DNA of 64,000 bases from assembly GCF_001975225.1 (NCBI RefSeq), contig NZ_CP019445.1:2728001-2792000 (forward strand), written 5' to 3'. Both the position numbers and the translations under genes were made by a program. The notes under the pieces are model-generated. The model saw nothing but the letters and a program-made list of their open reading frames with translations, ran no database searches and was not told the origin of the DNA. This DNA is from Kosakonia cowanii JCM 10956 = DSM 18146 (GTDB lineage Bacteria; Pseudomonadota; Gammaproteobacteria; Enterobacterales; Enterobacteriaceae). How positions within the stretch are numbered: the first letter of the stretch is position 1; the number at the start of each line of letters is the position of its first letter. Of this stretch, positions 8,837-17,956 are shown piece after piece.

Positions 8837-9553
8837 ATGGCGGCAAAATATATCACCATCGCGCGGGAAATTAAGCGGCGCATTCTTAGCCAGCAGTATC
8901 CTGCCAGCGCGCCGCTGCCGGACCAGTTCGCGCTGGCGGCAGAGTTTAATACCAGCCGCATGACCATCCAGCAGGCGATGCGTCAGCTGATTGTTGAGGG
9001 GCTGGTCTATACCCGCCAGGGGCAGGGCACCTTTATCCGCAAAAATTTCCTTCAGCTGTCGCGCTGGGATCTGCCGGGCAGCGACTATTTTGGTGCCACC
9101 AAAACCTGGGAGAACGTTGGCGAAGTGACGAGCAAGATCGTGCGCTTCGATCTGCGTTTTGCCAGCGAAAAGGAGCAGGCTTCGCTGCTGGTGGGGCCGG
9201 ATGAGCCGGTGTATGACTTTGTACGCCTGCGTCTGCTGGAGGGCGAACCGGTGTCGCTGGAGTTCACACTGATGCCGGTAAACCTGGTGCCGGGGCTCAA
9301 TCGCAGCCATCTCGAAAGCTCGGTGTTTCGCTATGTGCAGGACGATCTGGCGCTAAAAATTATGGGGTCGTACCGCATTGTTCGCGCGCTGAAGCCGTGC
9401 GAGGAAGATAAGCAGTACCTCAATTGTGACGAGACCGATCCGGTGCTGGAGGTGGAGCAGGTTATCTACCTGGAGGATGGCACGCCGCTGGAGTATGCCC
9501 ATTGCCATTACCGCTACGATCACGGCGGGGTGATTGTGGTTAACCACGGATAA
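8837..9553 (+). CDS. GntR-family (HutC/UTRA) transcriptional regulator
   Basis: The protein has 238 residues. The N-terminal winged helix (about 1-68) contains PDQFALAAEFNTSRMTIQQAMRQL and RQGQGTFI, the standard GntR recognition helix and wing. The rest (about 95-235) is a UTRA ligand domain, with the typical ...LEYAHCHYRYDHG ending. It lies 16 bp behind the EIIC gene, at the end of the operon, and probably represses it from the twin ATGACTAGTCAT boxes, being released by a phosphorylated sugar. The start is preceded by a modest GGGACGGG site. Confidence 0.88.
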   Translation: MAAKYITIAREIKRRILSQQYPASAPLPDQFALAAEFNTSRMTIQQAMRQLIVEGLVYTRQGQGTFIRKNFLQLSRWDLPGSDYFGATKTWENVGEVTSKIVRFDLRFASEKEQASLLVGPDEPVYDFVRLRLLEGEPVSLEFTLMPVNLVPGLNRSHLESSVFRYVQDDLALKIMGSYRIVRALKPCEEDKQYLNCDETDPVLEVEQVIYLEDGTPLEYAHCHYRYDHGGVIVVNHG

Positions 9554-9571
9554 AAGCGCTGTTTTTATTAT

Positions 9572-9642
9572 TGCCGGATGGCGGCTACGCCTTATCCGGC
9601 CTACGCGATACATCAACACTGATTGCTTGTGCCATCCGGCAA
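9572..9642. repeat. REP element plus truncated REP
   Basis: A full REP palindrome (GCCGGATGGCGGCTACGCC to TATCCGGCCTAC) is followed by a partial unit GCCATCCGGCAA. It lies in the 3' space between the convergent GntR gene and ldtB. Confidence 0.85.
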
Positions 9643-9651
9643 CCAACATAA

Positions 9652-9679
9652 AAAAAGCGGAGCCGAAGCTCCGCTTTTT
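9652..9679. terminator. Bidirectional intrinsic terminator between the GntR gene and ldtB
   Basis: AAAAAGCGGAGC and GCTCCGCTTTTT form a perfect stem around CGAA, with A-run and T-run on the two sides. It can stop transcripts from both converging genes. Confidence 0.85.
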
Positions 9680-9688
9680 AAATCAGTT

Positions 9689-9719
9689 GTAGGCCGGATA
9701 AGCGCAGCGCCATCCGGCA
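9689..9719. repeat. REP element
   Basis: Single REP unit, GTAGGCCGGATAAGCGCAG to GCCATCCGGCA, directly 3' of ldtB. Confidence 0.85.
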
Positions 9720-9736
9720 TTCAAACCGACCGCCAA

Positions 9737-10657
9737 TCAGTTCAGACGTACCGGCATACCGGAACGGTTCTGGATCGCCTGGTCAACCACGCTTGAATCA
9801 ACGTCCGCCTGGCTGGTCACCGTCTGCACCGCTTTGGTCAGCGCGATCGGCACGATTTCGCCGCCGGTAAACTGCGCTTCAGTGGTGGAGAGCGGGTTGT
9901 GAACTTCGATATAGCGGCTGCCATCCGGTTCGGTGGTCGCTTTTACCGGCTCATCAATAAACTGTACGCGGGTGCCAACCGGCACGTTCTCGAACAGGAA
10001 TTTGATGTCGTCGTTACGCAGACGCACACAGCCGTGGCTCACGCGCAGGCCGATACCGAAGTTGGCGTTAGTGCCGTGGATCGCATACAGGCGGCCAATA
10101 TAGAGCGCGTAGAGACCCATCGGGTTATCCGGGCCTGCCGGTACTACCGGCGGCAGCGGTTGACCCATTGCCTGATATTCGGCGTGCATTTTTGCCGTCG
10201 GTGTCCAGGTCGGACCGGCTTTTTTACGCTCGACTTTGGTGGTCCAGGCAATCGGGGTATCTTTGCCCAACTGACCGATACCGATTGGCAGCACGATCAC
10301 CGTGTTGGTGCCTTTCGGATAGTAGTAGAGGCGCATCTCCGCACTGTTAATCACAATCCCTTCATGAACGGTATCCGGCAGGATCAGCTGCTGCGGAACG
10401 TTCATTACCGTGCCACCTTTCGGCAGATAGGCGTCAATGCCCGGGTTAGCTTCCAGCATGTTGGAGAGACCCATCTGGTATTCAGCCGCAAAGTATTCCA
10501 GCGGCTGGTTATTGCCTTCAGGAATGGTTACGACCTGGTTCTGACCGATCAGACGGCTGCCATCAGTCGGCAGCGGATAAGTCACAGCAGACGCGCTATT
10601 GCAAAATCCCACGACAGCAAAGGCCGCCGCGAAGAGAGTTCTTAATTTCATATTCAT
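9737..10657 (-). CDS. ldtB: L,D-transpeptidase LdtB
   Basis: The protein has 306 residues from the start MNMKLRTLF, the E. coli length; an upstream in-frame start is ignored because it would spoil the signal peptide. A cleavable signal peptide (about 1-24), a LysM-like segment and a YkuD domain follow. The catalytic motif is [20 protein letters not shown], with Cys210 and His208. In E. coli, LdtB (YbiS/ErfK family) attaches Braun lipoprotein to meso-diaminopimelate in peptidoglycan in the periplasm. It is transcribed convergently with the beta-glucoside operon and divergently from ybiT. Confidence 0.97.
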   Translation of the reverse strand: MNMKLRTLFAAAFAVVGFCNSASAVTYPLPTDGSRLIGQNQVVTIPEGNNQPLEYFAAEYQMGLSNMLEANPGIDAYLPKGGTVMNVPQQLILPDTVHEGIVINSAEMRLYYYPKGTNTVIVLPIGIGQLGKDTPIAWTTKVERKKAGPTWTPTAKMHAEYQAMGQPLPPVVPAGPDNPMGLYALYIGRLYAIHGTNANFGIGLRVSHGCVRLRNDDIKFLFENVPVGTRVQFIDEPVKATTEPDGSRYIEVHNPLSTTEAQFTGGEIVPIALTKAVQTVTSQADVDSSVVDQAIQNRSGMPVRLN

Positions 10658-10864
10658 GTTGTGCGAGATTATTGCCACACTGGCCGTTGGGTTGAGAATG
10701 CAGGAAGCGCATTATATGTGCATTCCCCCGTCCAGGGAATTCAGATGTTGACGAAATCACACTTTTTTCCCGTTGTTTGCAGTGTAGCGGCCTGACAGGG
10801 GGCAAGAATCTAATTCGGAATTGTGGCATACTATGGCGTTTGTCACATATTTCAGGATATCGCC

Positions 10865-12457
10865 GTGTTAGTCACCAGCAACGTCACCATGCAGTTCGGC
10901 AGTAAGCCGCTGTTCGAAAACATTTCCGTCAAATTTGGCGGCGGCAACCGTTACGGCCTGATCGGCGCGAACGGGAGTGGTAAATCCACCTTTATGAAAA
11001 TCCTCGGCGGCGACTTAGAGCCGTCGCTGGGTAACGTCTCTCTCGATCCGAACGAGCGCATCGGTAAGCTGCGTCAGGATCAGTTCGCCTTCGAAGCCTT
11101 CAGCGTGCTCGACACGGTGATCATGGGCCACGCCGAACTGTGGGAAGTGAAGCAGGAGCGCGACCGCATTTACGGCCTCGCCGAGATGAGCGAAGAAGAT
11201 GGCTATAAAGTGGCCGATCTCGAAGTGCTGTATGGCGAAATGGATGGCTACTCGGCGGAAGCGCGCGCGGGCGAACTGCTGCTCGGCGTTGGTATTCCGG
11301 TAGAGCAGCATTACGGCCCGATGAGCGAAGTTGCCCCCGGCTGGAAACTGCGTGTGCTGCTGGCCCAGGCGCTGTTCGCTAACCCCGATATTCTGCTGCT
11401 CGATGAACCAACCAACAACCTGGATATCGACACCATTCGCTGGCTGGAGCAGGTGCTGAACGAGCGTGACAGCACCATGATCATCATTTCGCACGACCGT
11501 CACTTCCTGAACATGGTCTGCACCCATATGGCGGATCTCGACTACGGCGAGCTGCGCGTCTACCCGGGCAACTACGACGAATACATGACTGCCGCCACCC
11601 AAGTGCGCGAGCGTCTGCTGTCGGATAACGCCAAGAAGAAAGCGCAGATTGCCGAACTGCAATCCTTCGTCAGCCGCTTTAGCGCCAACGCCTCTAAATC
11701 GCGTCAGGCAACTTCCCGCGCCCGCCAGATCGATAAGATTAAGCTCGACGAAGTGAAAGCCTCCAGCCGTCAGAACCCGTTCATCCGCTTCGAGCAGGAT
11801 AAGAAACTGTTCCGTAACGCGCTGGAAGTGGAGCAGGTGACAAAAGGTTTCGATAACGGCCCGCTGTTTAAAAACTTCAATATGCTGATGGAAGTGGGCG
11901 AGAAAGTCGCCATCCTCGGTACTAACGGCGTCGGTAAAACCACGCTGCTGAAAACGCTGGTCGGCGAGCTTACGCCTGAGAGCGGCACGGTGAAGTGGTC
12001 GGAAAACGCCCGCATCGGCTACTACGCGCAGGATCACGCGGCGGATTTCGATAACGATCTGACAGTGTTCGACTGGATGAGCCAGTGGAAGCAAGAGGGC
12101 GATGACGAGCAGGCGGTGCGCAGCATCCTGGGTCGTCTGCTGTTCAGCCAGGACGATATCAAGAAACCGGCGAAGGTACTCTCCGGCGGCGAGAAGGGCC
12201 GTATGCTGTTCGGCAAGCTGATGATGGAAAAACCGAATATTCTGGTGATGGACGAACCGACCAACCACCTGGATATGGAGTCGATCGAATCGCTGAACAT
12301 GGCGCTCGAAATGTACCAGGGCACGCTGATTTTCGTCTCGCACGACCGTGAATTCGTAAGCTCGCTGGCAACCCGCGTGATTGAGATTACGCCGCAGCGC
12401 GTGGTCGATTTCACCGGTAACTATGAAGATTATCTGCGTACCAAAGGTATCGAATAA
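10865..12457 (+). CDS. ybiT: ABC-F family ATPase YbiT
   Basis: The GTG at 10865, behind AGGAT, gives 530 residues, the same as E. coli YbiT. Two ABC cassettes are joined by a helical linker. The first has GANGSGKST and [10 protein letters not shown], the second [18 protein letters not shown] and [10 protein letters not shown]. There are no membrane segments, as usual for ABC-F proteins, which act on ribosomes in the cytoplasm. The linker [21 protein letters not shown], between the cassettes, is the conserved arm that reaches the P-site tRNA in the family. An ERIC element begins 10 bp after the stop. Confidence 0.96.
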   Translation: MLVTSNVTMQFGSKPLFENISVKFGGGNRYGLIGANGSGKSTFMKILGGDLEPSLGNVSLDPNERIGKLRQDQFAFEAFSVLDTVIMGHAELWEVKQERDRIYGLAEMSEEDGYKVADLEVLYGEMDGYSAEARAGELLLGVGIPVEQHYGPMSEVAPGWKLRVLLAQALFANPDILLLDEPTNNLDIDTIRWLEQVLNERDSTMIIISHDRHFLNMVCTHMADLDYGELRVYPGNYDEYMTAATQVRERLLSDNAKKKAQIAELQSFVSRFSANASKSRQATSRARQIDKIKLDEVKASSRQNPFIRFEQDKKLFRNALEVEQVTKGFDNGPLFKNFNMLMEVGEKVAILGTNGVGKTTLLKTLVGELTPESGTVKWSENARIGYYAQDHAADFDNDLTVFDWMSQWKQEGDDEQAVRSILGRLLFSQDDIKKPAKVLSGGEKGRMLFGKLMMEKPNILVMDEPTNHLDMESIESLNMALEMYQGTLIFVSHDREFVSSLATRVIEITPQRVVDFTGNYEDYLRTKGIE

Positions 12458-12467
12458 ATTTACCGTC

Positions 12468-12592
12468 TTTACCGTCGTCTTTCACGCCGCAGGTGCGTTG
12501 GCTGCACCTTCGTACCCCGGTCACTTACTTCAGTAAGCTCCCGGGGATACTCAGGTTTGCCGCCTTCCTGCAACGCGAAATACTTAGGTAAA
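12468..12592 (+). repeat. ERIC element, copy 1
   Basis: 125-bp imperfect palindrome with the diagnostic core CCCCGGTCACTTACTTCAG and AGTAAGCTCCCGGGGAT, the regions targeted by the classical ERIC primers. Termini are TTTACC and GGTAAA. The internal stem CTTAC/GTAAG is intact. It lies directly 3' of ybiT. Confidence 0.9.
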
Positions 12593-12616
12593 TGCTGAGC
12601 AGATAAAGGAACGGAT

Positions 12617-12890
12617 TGCCGGATGGCGCGTAAACGCTTATCCGGCCTACGGGATCGCTCTGCTTTTGTAGGCCGGATAAGGCGAAGCCGCCATCCGGCA
12701 AAGGAGCAGATGCCGGATGGCGCGTAAACGCTTATCCGGCCTACGGGATCGCTATGCTTTGTAGGCCGGATAAGGCGAAGCCGCCATCCGGCAAAGGAGC
12801 AGATGCCGGATGGCGCATAAACGCTTATCCGGCCTACGGGATTGTTACTGCTTTTGTGGGCCGGATAAGGCGTAAGCCGCCATCCGGCAT
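12617..12890. repeat. Six-unit REP array (BIME)
   Basis: Six REP units alternate in orientation, as three head-to-head pairs with a period of about 93 bp (starts near 12617, 12668, 12711, 12761, 12803, 12856). The linker ending in AAAGGAGCAGA is repeated almost exactly, so the pairs arose by tandem copying. It fills the 3' space between ybiT and the GH31 gene. Confidence 0.9.
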
Positions 12891-12894
12891 TTTT

Positions 12895-15261
12895 TTACCT
12901 GAAAGACCACGCCGTTGCCGGCTCGCCGTTAATCATTAACCGGCGTTTTTCCCCGGCGGGCAAGGTGACATTCAGCGTCTGCCACGTCGGGCGGTAATCG
13001 CCGCGCGCGGTAACCTCAAGGTTAATGGTTTCGCTGTCGCACACCATCTCCCAGCTTAACCACAGCGCATTGCCCTCTTTATAACCCCACGACTCGCCAT
13101 CATCCTCAAACAGCAGGCCGCTGGAACGCCCGGTGCCTTTCAGCGGGAAGAGTTGCAGTTCGCGGAAGGTGTCGCTTTTCGCCTCTACATGACGAATGCG
13201 GTTGCTCAGCGGTAAACCGGCACCGGCGCGCACCAGCAGCGGCAATTTTTCTAGCGGAGCATCCAGCGTCACCCACTGACCCGGCGCGTACCACGCTCCG
13301 GTATAAAAATCGTACCAGCCACTCTCATTGGCGGGCAGCCAGAGAGAACGCTCGCGCTGACCCGGCTCAACGACGCTGGCGACCAGCAGATCGCGCCCGA
13401 GCAGGAAGTCGTCGCACTCCTCAAAAGTCTGCGCATCGTTTTCATGATCGAGGAAGGTCGGGCGCAGCATCGGCTCATCATCGGCATGCGCCTGCCACAG
13501 CAGAGTGTAGAGATAGGGCAGCAGGCGGTAGCGCAGCTCAATCGCGCTGCGGATCGCCGGCGTCACCGCCGGGTACATCCACGGCTCATTCACCGTCTGG
13601 TCATCGTTCCAGGAGTGAATGGTGAAACGTGGATGCATCACGCCGTTTTGCACCCAGCGCACAAACAGCTCGGCATCGGGTTTATCACCGGAGAAGCCGC
13701 CGACATCATGCCCGACGTTATAAAGCCCGGACAAACTCATCCCCAGCCCCATGCGGGTGTTGTAGCGCAGCGTCTGCCAGTTAGTGCGGTTATCGCCGCT
13801 CCAGGTCTGCACATAGCGCTGCATCCCGGCACAGCCGGAGCGGGAGATCAGATAGGGGCGTTTGTCCGGAGCGAAACGTTGCTGCGCTTCCATCGAGGCG
13901 CGCATCATCAGGAGCGGCATCACCGGGCGAATATGCTTGATGGCGATCTCCTGACCAAAACCGGCGCAGCGCGCTTCGCCATCCCACACTTCAAACTCGT
14001 TATTGTCGTTCCAGGTGGAGTCGATGCCCATCTCCAGCAGCTGCGTGGTCACGCCCTCCTGCCACCAGGCGATGGTCTGCGGGTTGGTGAAATCGAGATG
14101 CGAACCCTCGTCATCCCAGAAGCTGGAGCGCTCCGGCCCGGGGTTTTCCGAATCGCGGATAAACAGCCCTTTTTCCGCCACTTCGTGATAGCGCGGATGA
14201 TCCTGCAACAGACAGGGTTTGATATTGGCTGCTAGCTTCAGCCCGGCATCGTGAAACGCCTGGCTCATCTCCTTGGGCTGCGGCACTTTGTCGTAGTTCC
14301 AGTTAAAAACGTAGCGTTTGCCGTTGATCGAGGTGTAACCCGATGAGAGCTGGAACGAGTCGCAGGGGATCGCATGCTCTTCACACAGGCGAATAAAGTT
14401 CATCAGCTGGTTTTGCGCATCCGGCGCATCGGTGTAGTGCATGGTCGAGCCGCTGTAGCCGAGGCTCCACTTCGGCCCGAAGAGGGTTTTGCCCGTCAGG
14501 CGCACAAAGGCTTTGGTGACATCCAGCGCGCGCGCGCCGGTAAAAATGTAGTAATCGATATCGCCCGCTTCCGCCTGCCAGCGGCGATAGGCGGTGTGGT
14601 AGTTATCGATCTCATTCCCGAGATCCAGCCAGCAGCTGCTGAGGTTGTCGTAAAACAGCCCGTAGCTGACATCATCCCGGCGGGTGAGGGTGAAAGGGAC
14701 ATGTTTATAGAGCGGGTCGGTGCTCGCCGCGTTGTAGCCCATCGCATCGAGGTTGCGCATCTCATAGCGCTGGCCGGTACGTTGCAGGTTGCCCGCTTTC
14801 TCGCCGAGGCCGTAGAAACGCTCCTCCTTTTTACGGCTGAGGTAGTGCGCCACGCCGTCACCGTGAGCATTGATTTGATAAGCGCTGGTGGGGCGATCGC
14901 CTGCCAGCCACTGCCACTCGCCCGCTTCATTACGGTAGTGCCACTCCAGCCATAACGGCTGGTGCACCGTCACTCGCAGTTGCTCGCTCTCAACGGTCAG
15001 CGTCTCCTGCTGCTGTTCAAGCTTCCACTCAGGCAGGCTAAAACCGCTCAGATCCTCACGGCTGCGCCCCTCCCACGGCACATCCTCACCTGGCGCGATG
15101 CTCCAGGTGCGCGCCAGCGCCAGTTCGCCCTTGCGCTTAATCAGCACGCGAAACAGGTTCGCTTCCAGCACATAGAGGCAGAGCGTATGTTGCTCATCAA
15201 CCAATAGCTCAACGTGATGAGCGCTCTGTTTTTGTAACGTCCAGTTCTTCAGCGTTTTCAT
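12895..15261 (-). CDS. GH31 alpha-glycosidase (alpha-glucosidase/alpha-xylosidase-like)
   Basis: The protein has 788 residues from the ATG at 15261, which has GGAAG six bases upstream; the further in-frame TTG is unlikely. An N-terminal beta-sandwich, a (beta/alpha)8 barrel (from about residue 260) and C-terminal beta domains follow the GH31 plan. The nucleophile is Asp419 in STWNDNNEFEVWDG, and the acid/base Asp490 in TWSGDNRTNWQTL. No signal peptide is present, so it acts on imported sugars in the cytoplasm. It lies 15 bp downstream of an MFS transporter gene, with a LacI regulator divergent beyond. The substrate (alpha-glucoside or alpha-xyloside) cannot be decided. Confidence 0.9.
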   Translation of the reverse strand: MKTLKNWTLQKQSAHHVELLVDEQHTLCLYVLEANLFRVLIKRKGELALARTWSIAPGEDVPWEGRSREDLSGFSLPEWKLEQQQETLTVESEQLRVTVHQPLWLEWHYRNEAGEWQWLAGDRPTSAYQINAHGDGVAHYLSRKKEERFYGLGEKAGNLQRTGQRYEMRNLDAMGYNAASTDPLYKHVPFTLTRRDDVSYGLFYDNLSSCWLDLGNEIDNYHTAYRRWQAEAGDIDYYIFTGARALDVTKAFVRLTGKTLFGPKWSLGYSGSTMHYTDAPDAQNQLMNFIRLCEEHAIPCDSFQLSSGYTSINGKRYVFNWNYDKVPQPKEMSQAFHDAGLKLAANIKPCLLQDHPRYHEVAEKGLFIRDSENPGPERSSFWDDEGSHLDFTNPQTIAWWQEGVTTQLLEMGIDSTWNDNNEFEVWDGEARCAGFGQEIAIKHIRPVMPLLMMRASMEAQQRFAPDKRPYLISRSGCAGMQRYVQTWSGDNRTNWQTLRYNTRMGLGMSLSGLYNVGHDVGGFSGDKPDAELFVRWVQNGVMHPRFTIHSWNDDQTVNEPWMYPAVTPAIRSAIELRYRLLPYLYTLLWQAHADDEPMLRPTFLDHENDAQTFEECDDFLLGRDLLVASVVEPGQRERSLWLPANESGWYDFYTGAWYAPGQWVTLDAPLEKLPLLVRAGAGLPLSNRIRHVEAKSDTFRELQLFPLKGTGRSSGLLFEDDGESWGYKEGNALWLSWEMVCDSETINLEVTARGDYRPTWQTLNVTLPAGEKRRLMINGEPATAWSFR

Positions 15262-15276
15262 AGCAGACTTCCACAA

Positions 15277-16578
15277 TCAGGCGCGTTTTGCGCGACGTTC
15301 AGCAATAAATGCCACCAGGAAAATAGCGCCAATCAGGTCAAAGAAACCCATGGCAATAAACAGCGGGTTGAAGCCAATCTTGTCGGCGGTAACGCCAATC
15401 AGCAGTGAGAAGAGGAAGCTGGCGATCCACGCCGCCGAGCCGCGCATGCCGTTGACGGTTGCCATCTGGCCTTTGTCGAATGACTCAACCACCAGCGCGC
15501 TCAACATGCAGGAGATGATCTGGTGGCCGAAGCCGCCAATCGAGATCAGCACAATGGTGATATAGGGATCGCGGGTGATCGCAACAATGGCCAGCGAGAT
15601 CATCAGGAACGCGCCGGTCAGGGAACTGGCAACTACCGAGTTGACGCGCGAGCAGCCGAACCAGCGGGTATAGAGTTTGGTGAGATAGCCGCTGGCGACG
15701 CTGCCGAGATCGGCGGCGAGGAAGGGGAGCCAGGCGAACATCGCAATCTGTTTCAGATCCATGCCGTGCTCTTTCGCCAGATAGAGCGGCACCCAGAAGC
15801 TCAGCACCGCCCACGCCGGTTCCGCCATAAAGGCCGGAATGGCGATGCCGTAGAAGCGTTTGTTTTTCGATACGTTTTTCAGCGCGGTAAGGAAGGGCAG
15901 TTTCACTGCTGGCGGCTCATTATCCTGCTGAATAAAGGCCAGCTCTTCGCGGCTCAGATTCGGGTGCTTGTCCGGGTTGTGATAAAACGCCCACCACAAA
16001 ATCACCCACAGCAGCGCCAGCACGCCGGTAAACATAAATGCCCCCTGCCAGCCAAACGAGGCGTGGGCGAAGTAGATGATTGGCGGTGCCAGCATCGCGC
16101 CGATGGAGAAGCCGACGCCCGCCCAGCCAGCGGCGACCGGACGCTCCGATTTCGGGAACCACTCGCCGATTGTTTTGGCGTTAGCGGGCGTTGCCGCCGC
16201 TTCCGACGCGCCCATGGTAAAGCGCAAAATCGCCAGATGGATCCAGCTGCTTGCGCCAGCATGGAACATACAGGCCAGCGCCCAGATGATCGCGCAGACC
16301 ATAAAGCCCACTTTCAGGCCAATCACATCGATTAACCAGCCACACAGCGGCTGGAACAGGGTATACGCCAGCTGAAATGCGCCGACAATCCATGAATATT
16401 GTTCGGTAGTAATACCGAGGCTGGTTTTCAGTTCCGGTGCCAGGATGCCCAGCGAGTTACGGGTGATGTAGTTCACCGTCACGCCAAACAGAAAGAGTAC
16501 CAGCATCCACCAGCGTAATTTTTTGAAGATCCGGCGACTGCTGGTGGCCGCCACGTCGTTGTTAATCCCCTGGCTCAT
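15277..16578 (-). CDS. MFS transporter, anion:cation symporter (ACS) family
   Basis: The protein has 433 residues and twelve predicted helices. The opening LFLFGVTVNYITRNSLGILAPEL, the motif GWLIDVIGLKVG and the FTMGASEAAATPANAKTIGEWFP loop are those of the ExuT/GudP/phthalate permease family. It probably brings the substrate of the neighbouring GH31 enzyme, or an acidic sugar derivative, into the cell. Its stop lies 15 bp before the glycosidase start, so they form one operon read away from the LacI gene. GGAG stands before the ATG. Confidence 0.88.
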   Translation of the reverse strand: MSQGINNDVAATSSRRIFKKLRWWMLVLFLFGVTVNYITRNSLGILAPELKTSLGITTEQYSWIVGAFQLAYTLFQPLCGWLIDVIGLKVGFMVCAIIWALACMFHAGASSWIHLAILRFTMGASEAAATPANAKTIGEWFPKSERPVAAGWAGVGFSIGAMLAPPIIYFAHASFGWQGAFMFTGVLALLWVILWWAFYHNPDKHPNLSREELAFIQQDNEPPAVKLPFLTALKNVSKNKRFYGIAIPAFMAEPAWAVLSFWVPLYLAKEHGMDLKQIAMFAWLPFLAADLGSVASGYLTKLYTRWFGCSRVNSVVASSLTGAFLMISLAIVAITRDPYITIVLISIGGFGHQIISCMLSALVVESFDKGQMATVNGMRGSAAWIASFLFSLLIGVTADKIGFNPLFIAMGFFDLIGAIFLVAFIAERRAKRA

Positions 16579-16695
16579 GGTGTTCTCCGCTCATCGTTTT
16601 GTAGGGACGTTGCGTTATCGCGGCCGGGTGAAAAGTTGTTATACCGCCAGGCGCGCGTGATGATTTTTTTCTTGGTTTTTGTCTTAAGAACACAC

Positions 16696-16715
16696 ACAAC
16701 TAGTATGGAAGTTGT
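16696..16715. promoter_or_regulatory. Inverted repeat, candidate operator of the LacI-type regulator
   Basis: ACAACT and AGTTGT are separated by 8 bp in the space between the MFS gene and the LacI gene. A second weaker repeat, ATTGC...GCAAT, is at 16794-16811. Which one is bound, if either, is inference from position only. Confidence 0.35.
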
Positions 16716-16763
16716 ATGACACATTTACCGTAGGGGAGAAAAAAGCGCGGCTAAAGTCGATTT

Positions 16764-16779
16764 TGTGCAAGGATTCTCA
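16764..16779. promoter_or_regulatory. Candidate CRP site in the GH31/LacI divergent region
   Basis: TGTGC-N6-TCTCA matches eight of the ten core CRP bases (TGTGA-N6-TCACA). The 304-bp space otherwise shows AT-rich promoter-like sequence and the two inverted repeats. Confidence 0.3.
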
Positions 16780-16882
16780 TCAATTGACCGAATATTGCGG
16801 CAGACTGCAATCGAAGCCATAAATATCAGGCTTTCTGCTCTATGAAAATTTTCCCATTTCACAAACGGAGCAAGATCACAGA

Positions 16883-17956
16883 ATGGATAAAAAGCTCAAA
16901 ATCAGCGAAATTGCCCGGCGCACAAATCTGTCGACCAGCACCGTTTCGCGGGTGCTGGCGGGAAAAGCCAACACCAGCGAAAAAGCGCGCGCGGCGGTGC
17001 TGGCCTGCGCCCGTGAACTGGGGGTGATGGAGGGGATTGCCGCCGGACGGCTGCTGCTCAATAACCTGATTGTCTTTGCGCCGCAGCGCGCCTTTGATGA
17101 GCGCTCCGATATCTTCTACTACCGTGTCATTCAGAGCATCAATAAGGCACTGGAGCCTCACGACGTGCGGCTGCGCTACTGCGCGCTGGAGGAGCTGGAC
17201 AGCGATGCCAATGAATTTCTGGCGCGTATGAATGCAGCCGAAACCCAGGCGGCGATCCTGCTCGGCATTGACGATACCCATATTCACGAGCTGGCGGCGG
17301 ATATCGGCAAACCCTGCGTGCTGATCAACTGCCGCGATGGGCGTATGCGCCTGCCCTCGATTGCGCCGGATCACCGCACCATCGGCGAGTTTGCTGCCCG
17401 CTATCTCTTTGATATGGGCCACCGCGATGTGGTGAATGTGATGTGCCTGCGCCGTTACACCATGGATCTGCGCCTCGCAGGCATTAAAGCAGCGTGGCAG
17501 CAGCAGAACCTGCGTTTTAACAGCAAACGGGATCTCATCACCGTACCCAGCTTTAGCGCCAAAGAGGCGGCGCTGCGGGTGGCGGAGTGGCTGGACGATC
17601 CGGCAAACAAAACGCCGCCGACCGCATTTCTGGTCAGCGGCGATTTTATGGCGCAGGGGACGGTGCAGGCGCTGCTGCAGCGGGGTTTGCGCGTGCCGCA
17701 GGATGTGTCGGTGATGAGTATTGACGCCTTTAACCTCGCGGCAATTCAGGATGTGCCGCTCACCGCGGTGCATGTTCCGCGCGATGAGCTGGGCGCGGAA
17801 GCGGTGCAGCTATTGCAGCAGCGCCTGATCCGCCCACAGGCACCGACCGGCTCGCTGCTGTTAAACGGCACGCTGGCAGTGCGCGAGTCGGTGCGGCGGA
17901 TACGCCCGGGGCAGCGACGCACCGCCGTGGCTGGTGACGGGCTGTATGATGCTTAA
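16883..17956 (+). CDS. LacI-family transcriptional regulator
   Basis: The protein has 357 residues. The N-terminal headpiece KISEIARRTNLSTSTVSRVLAG is a textbook LacI helix-turn-helix with hinge (1-60), followed by a periplasmic-binding-protein-like sugar domain ending near residue 340. It is divergent from the MFS-GH31 operon and probably represses it until the cognate sugar binds. GGAG lies about 14 bases before the ATG. The gene ends tail to tail with ybiU, the stop codons overlapping by 4 bases. Confidence 0.88.
   Translation: MDKKLKISEIARRTNLSTSTVSRVLAGKANTSEKARAAVLACARELGVMEGIAAGRLLLNNLIVFAPQRAFDERSDIFYYRVIQSINKALEPHDVRLRYCALEELDSDANEFLARMNAAETQAAILLGIDDTHIHELAADIGKPCVLINCRDGRMRLPSIAPDHRTIGEFAARYLFDMGHRDVVNVMCLRRYTMDLRLAGIKAAWQQQNLRFNSKRDLITVPSFSAKEAALRVAEWLDDPANKTPPTAFLVSGDFMAQGTVQALLQRGLRVPQDVSVMSIDAFNLAAIQDVPLTAVHVPRDELGAEAVQLLQQRLIRPQAPTGSLLLNGTLAVRESVRRIRPGQRRTAVAGDGLYDA

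Noticed and set aside
11015..12343. Minus-strand open frame (442 codons) over ybiT
   Set aside because: Antisense shadow of a highly conserved ABC-F gene; His/Gln/Val-rich product typical of such shadows.
12754..12939. Open frame of 61 codons between ybiT and the GH31 gene
   Set aside because: It lies within the REP array and consists of translated REP units.
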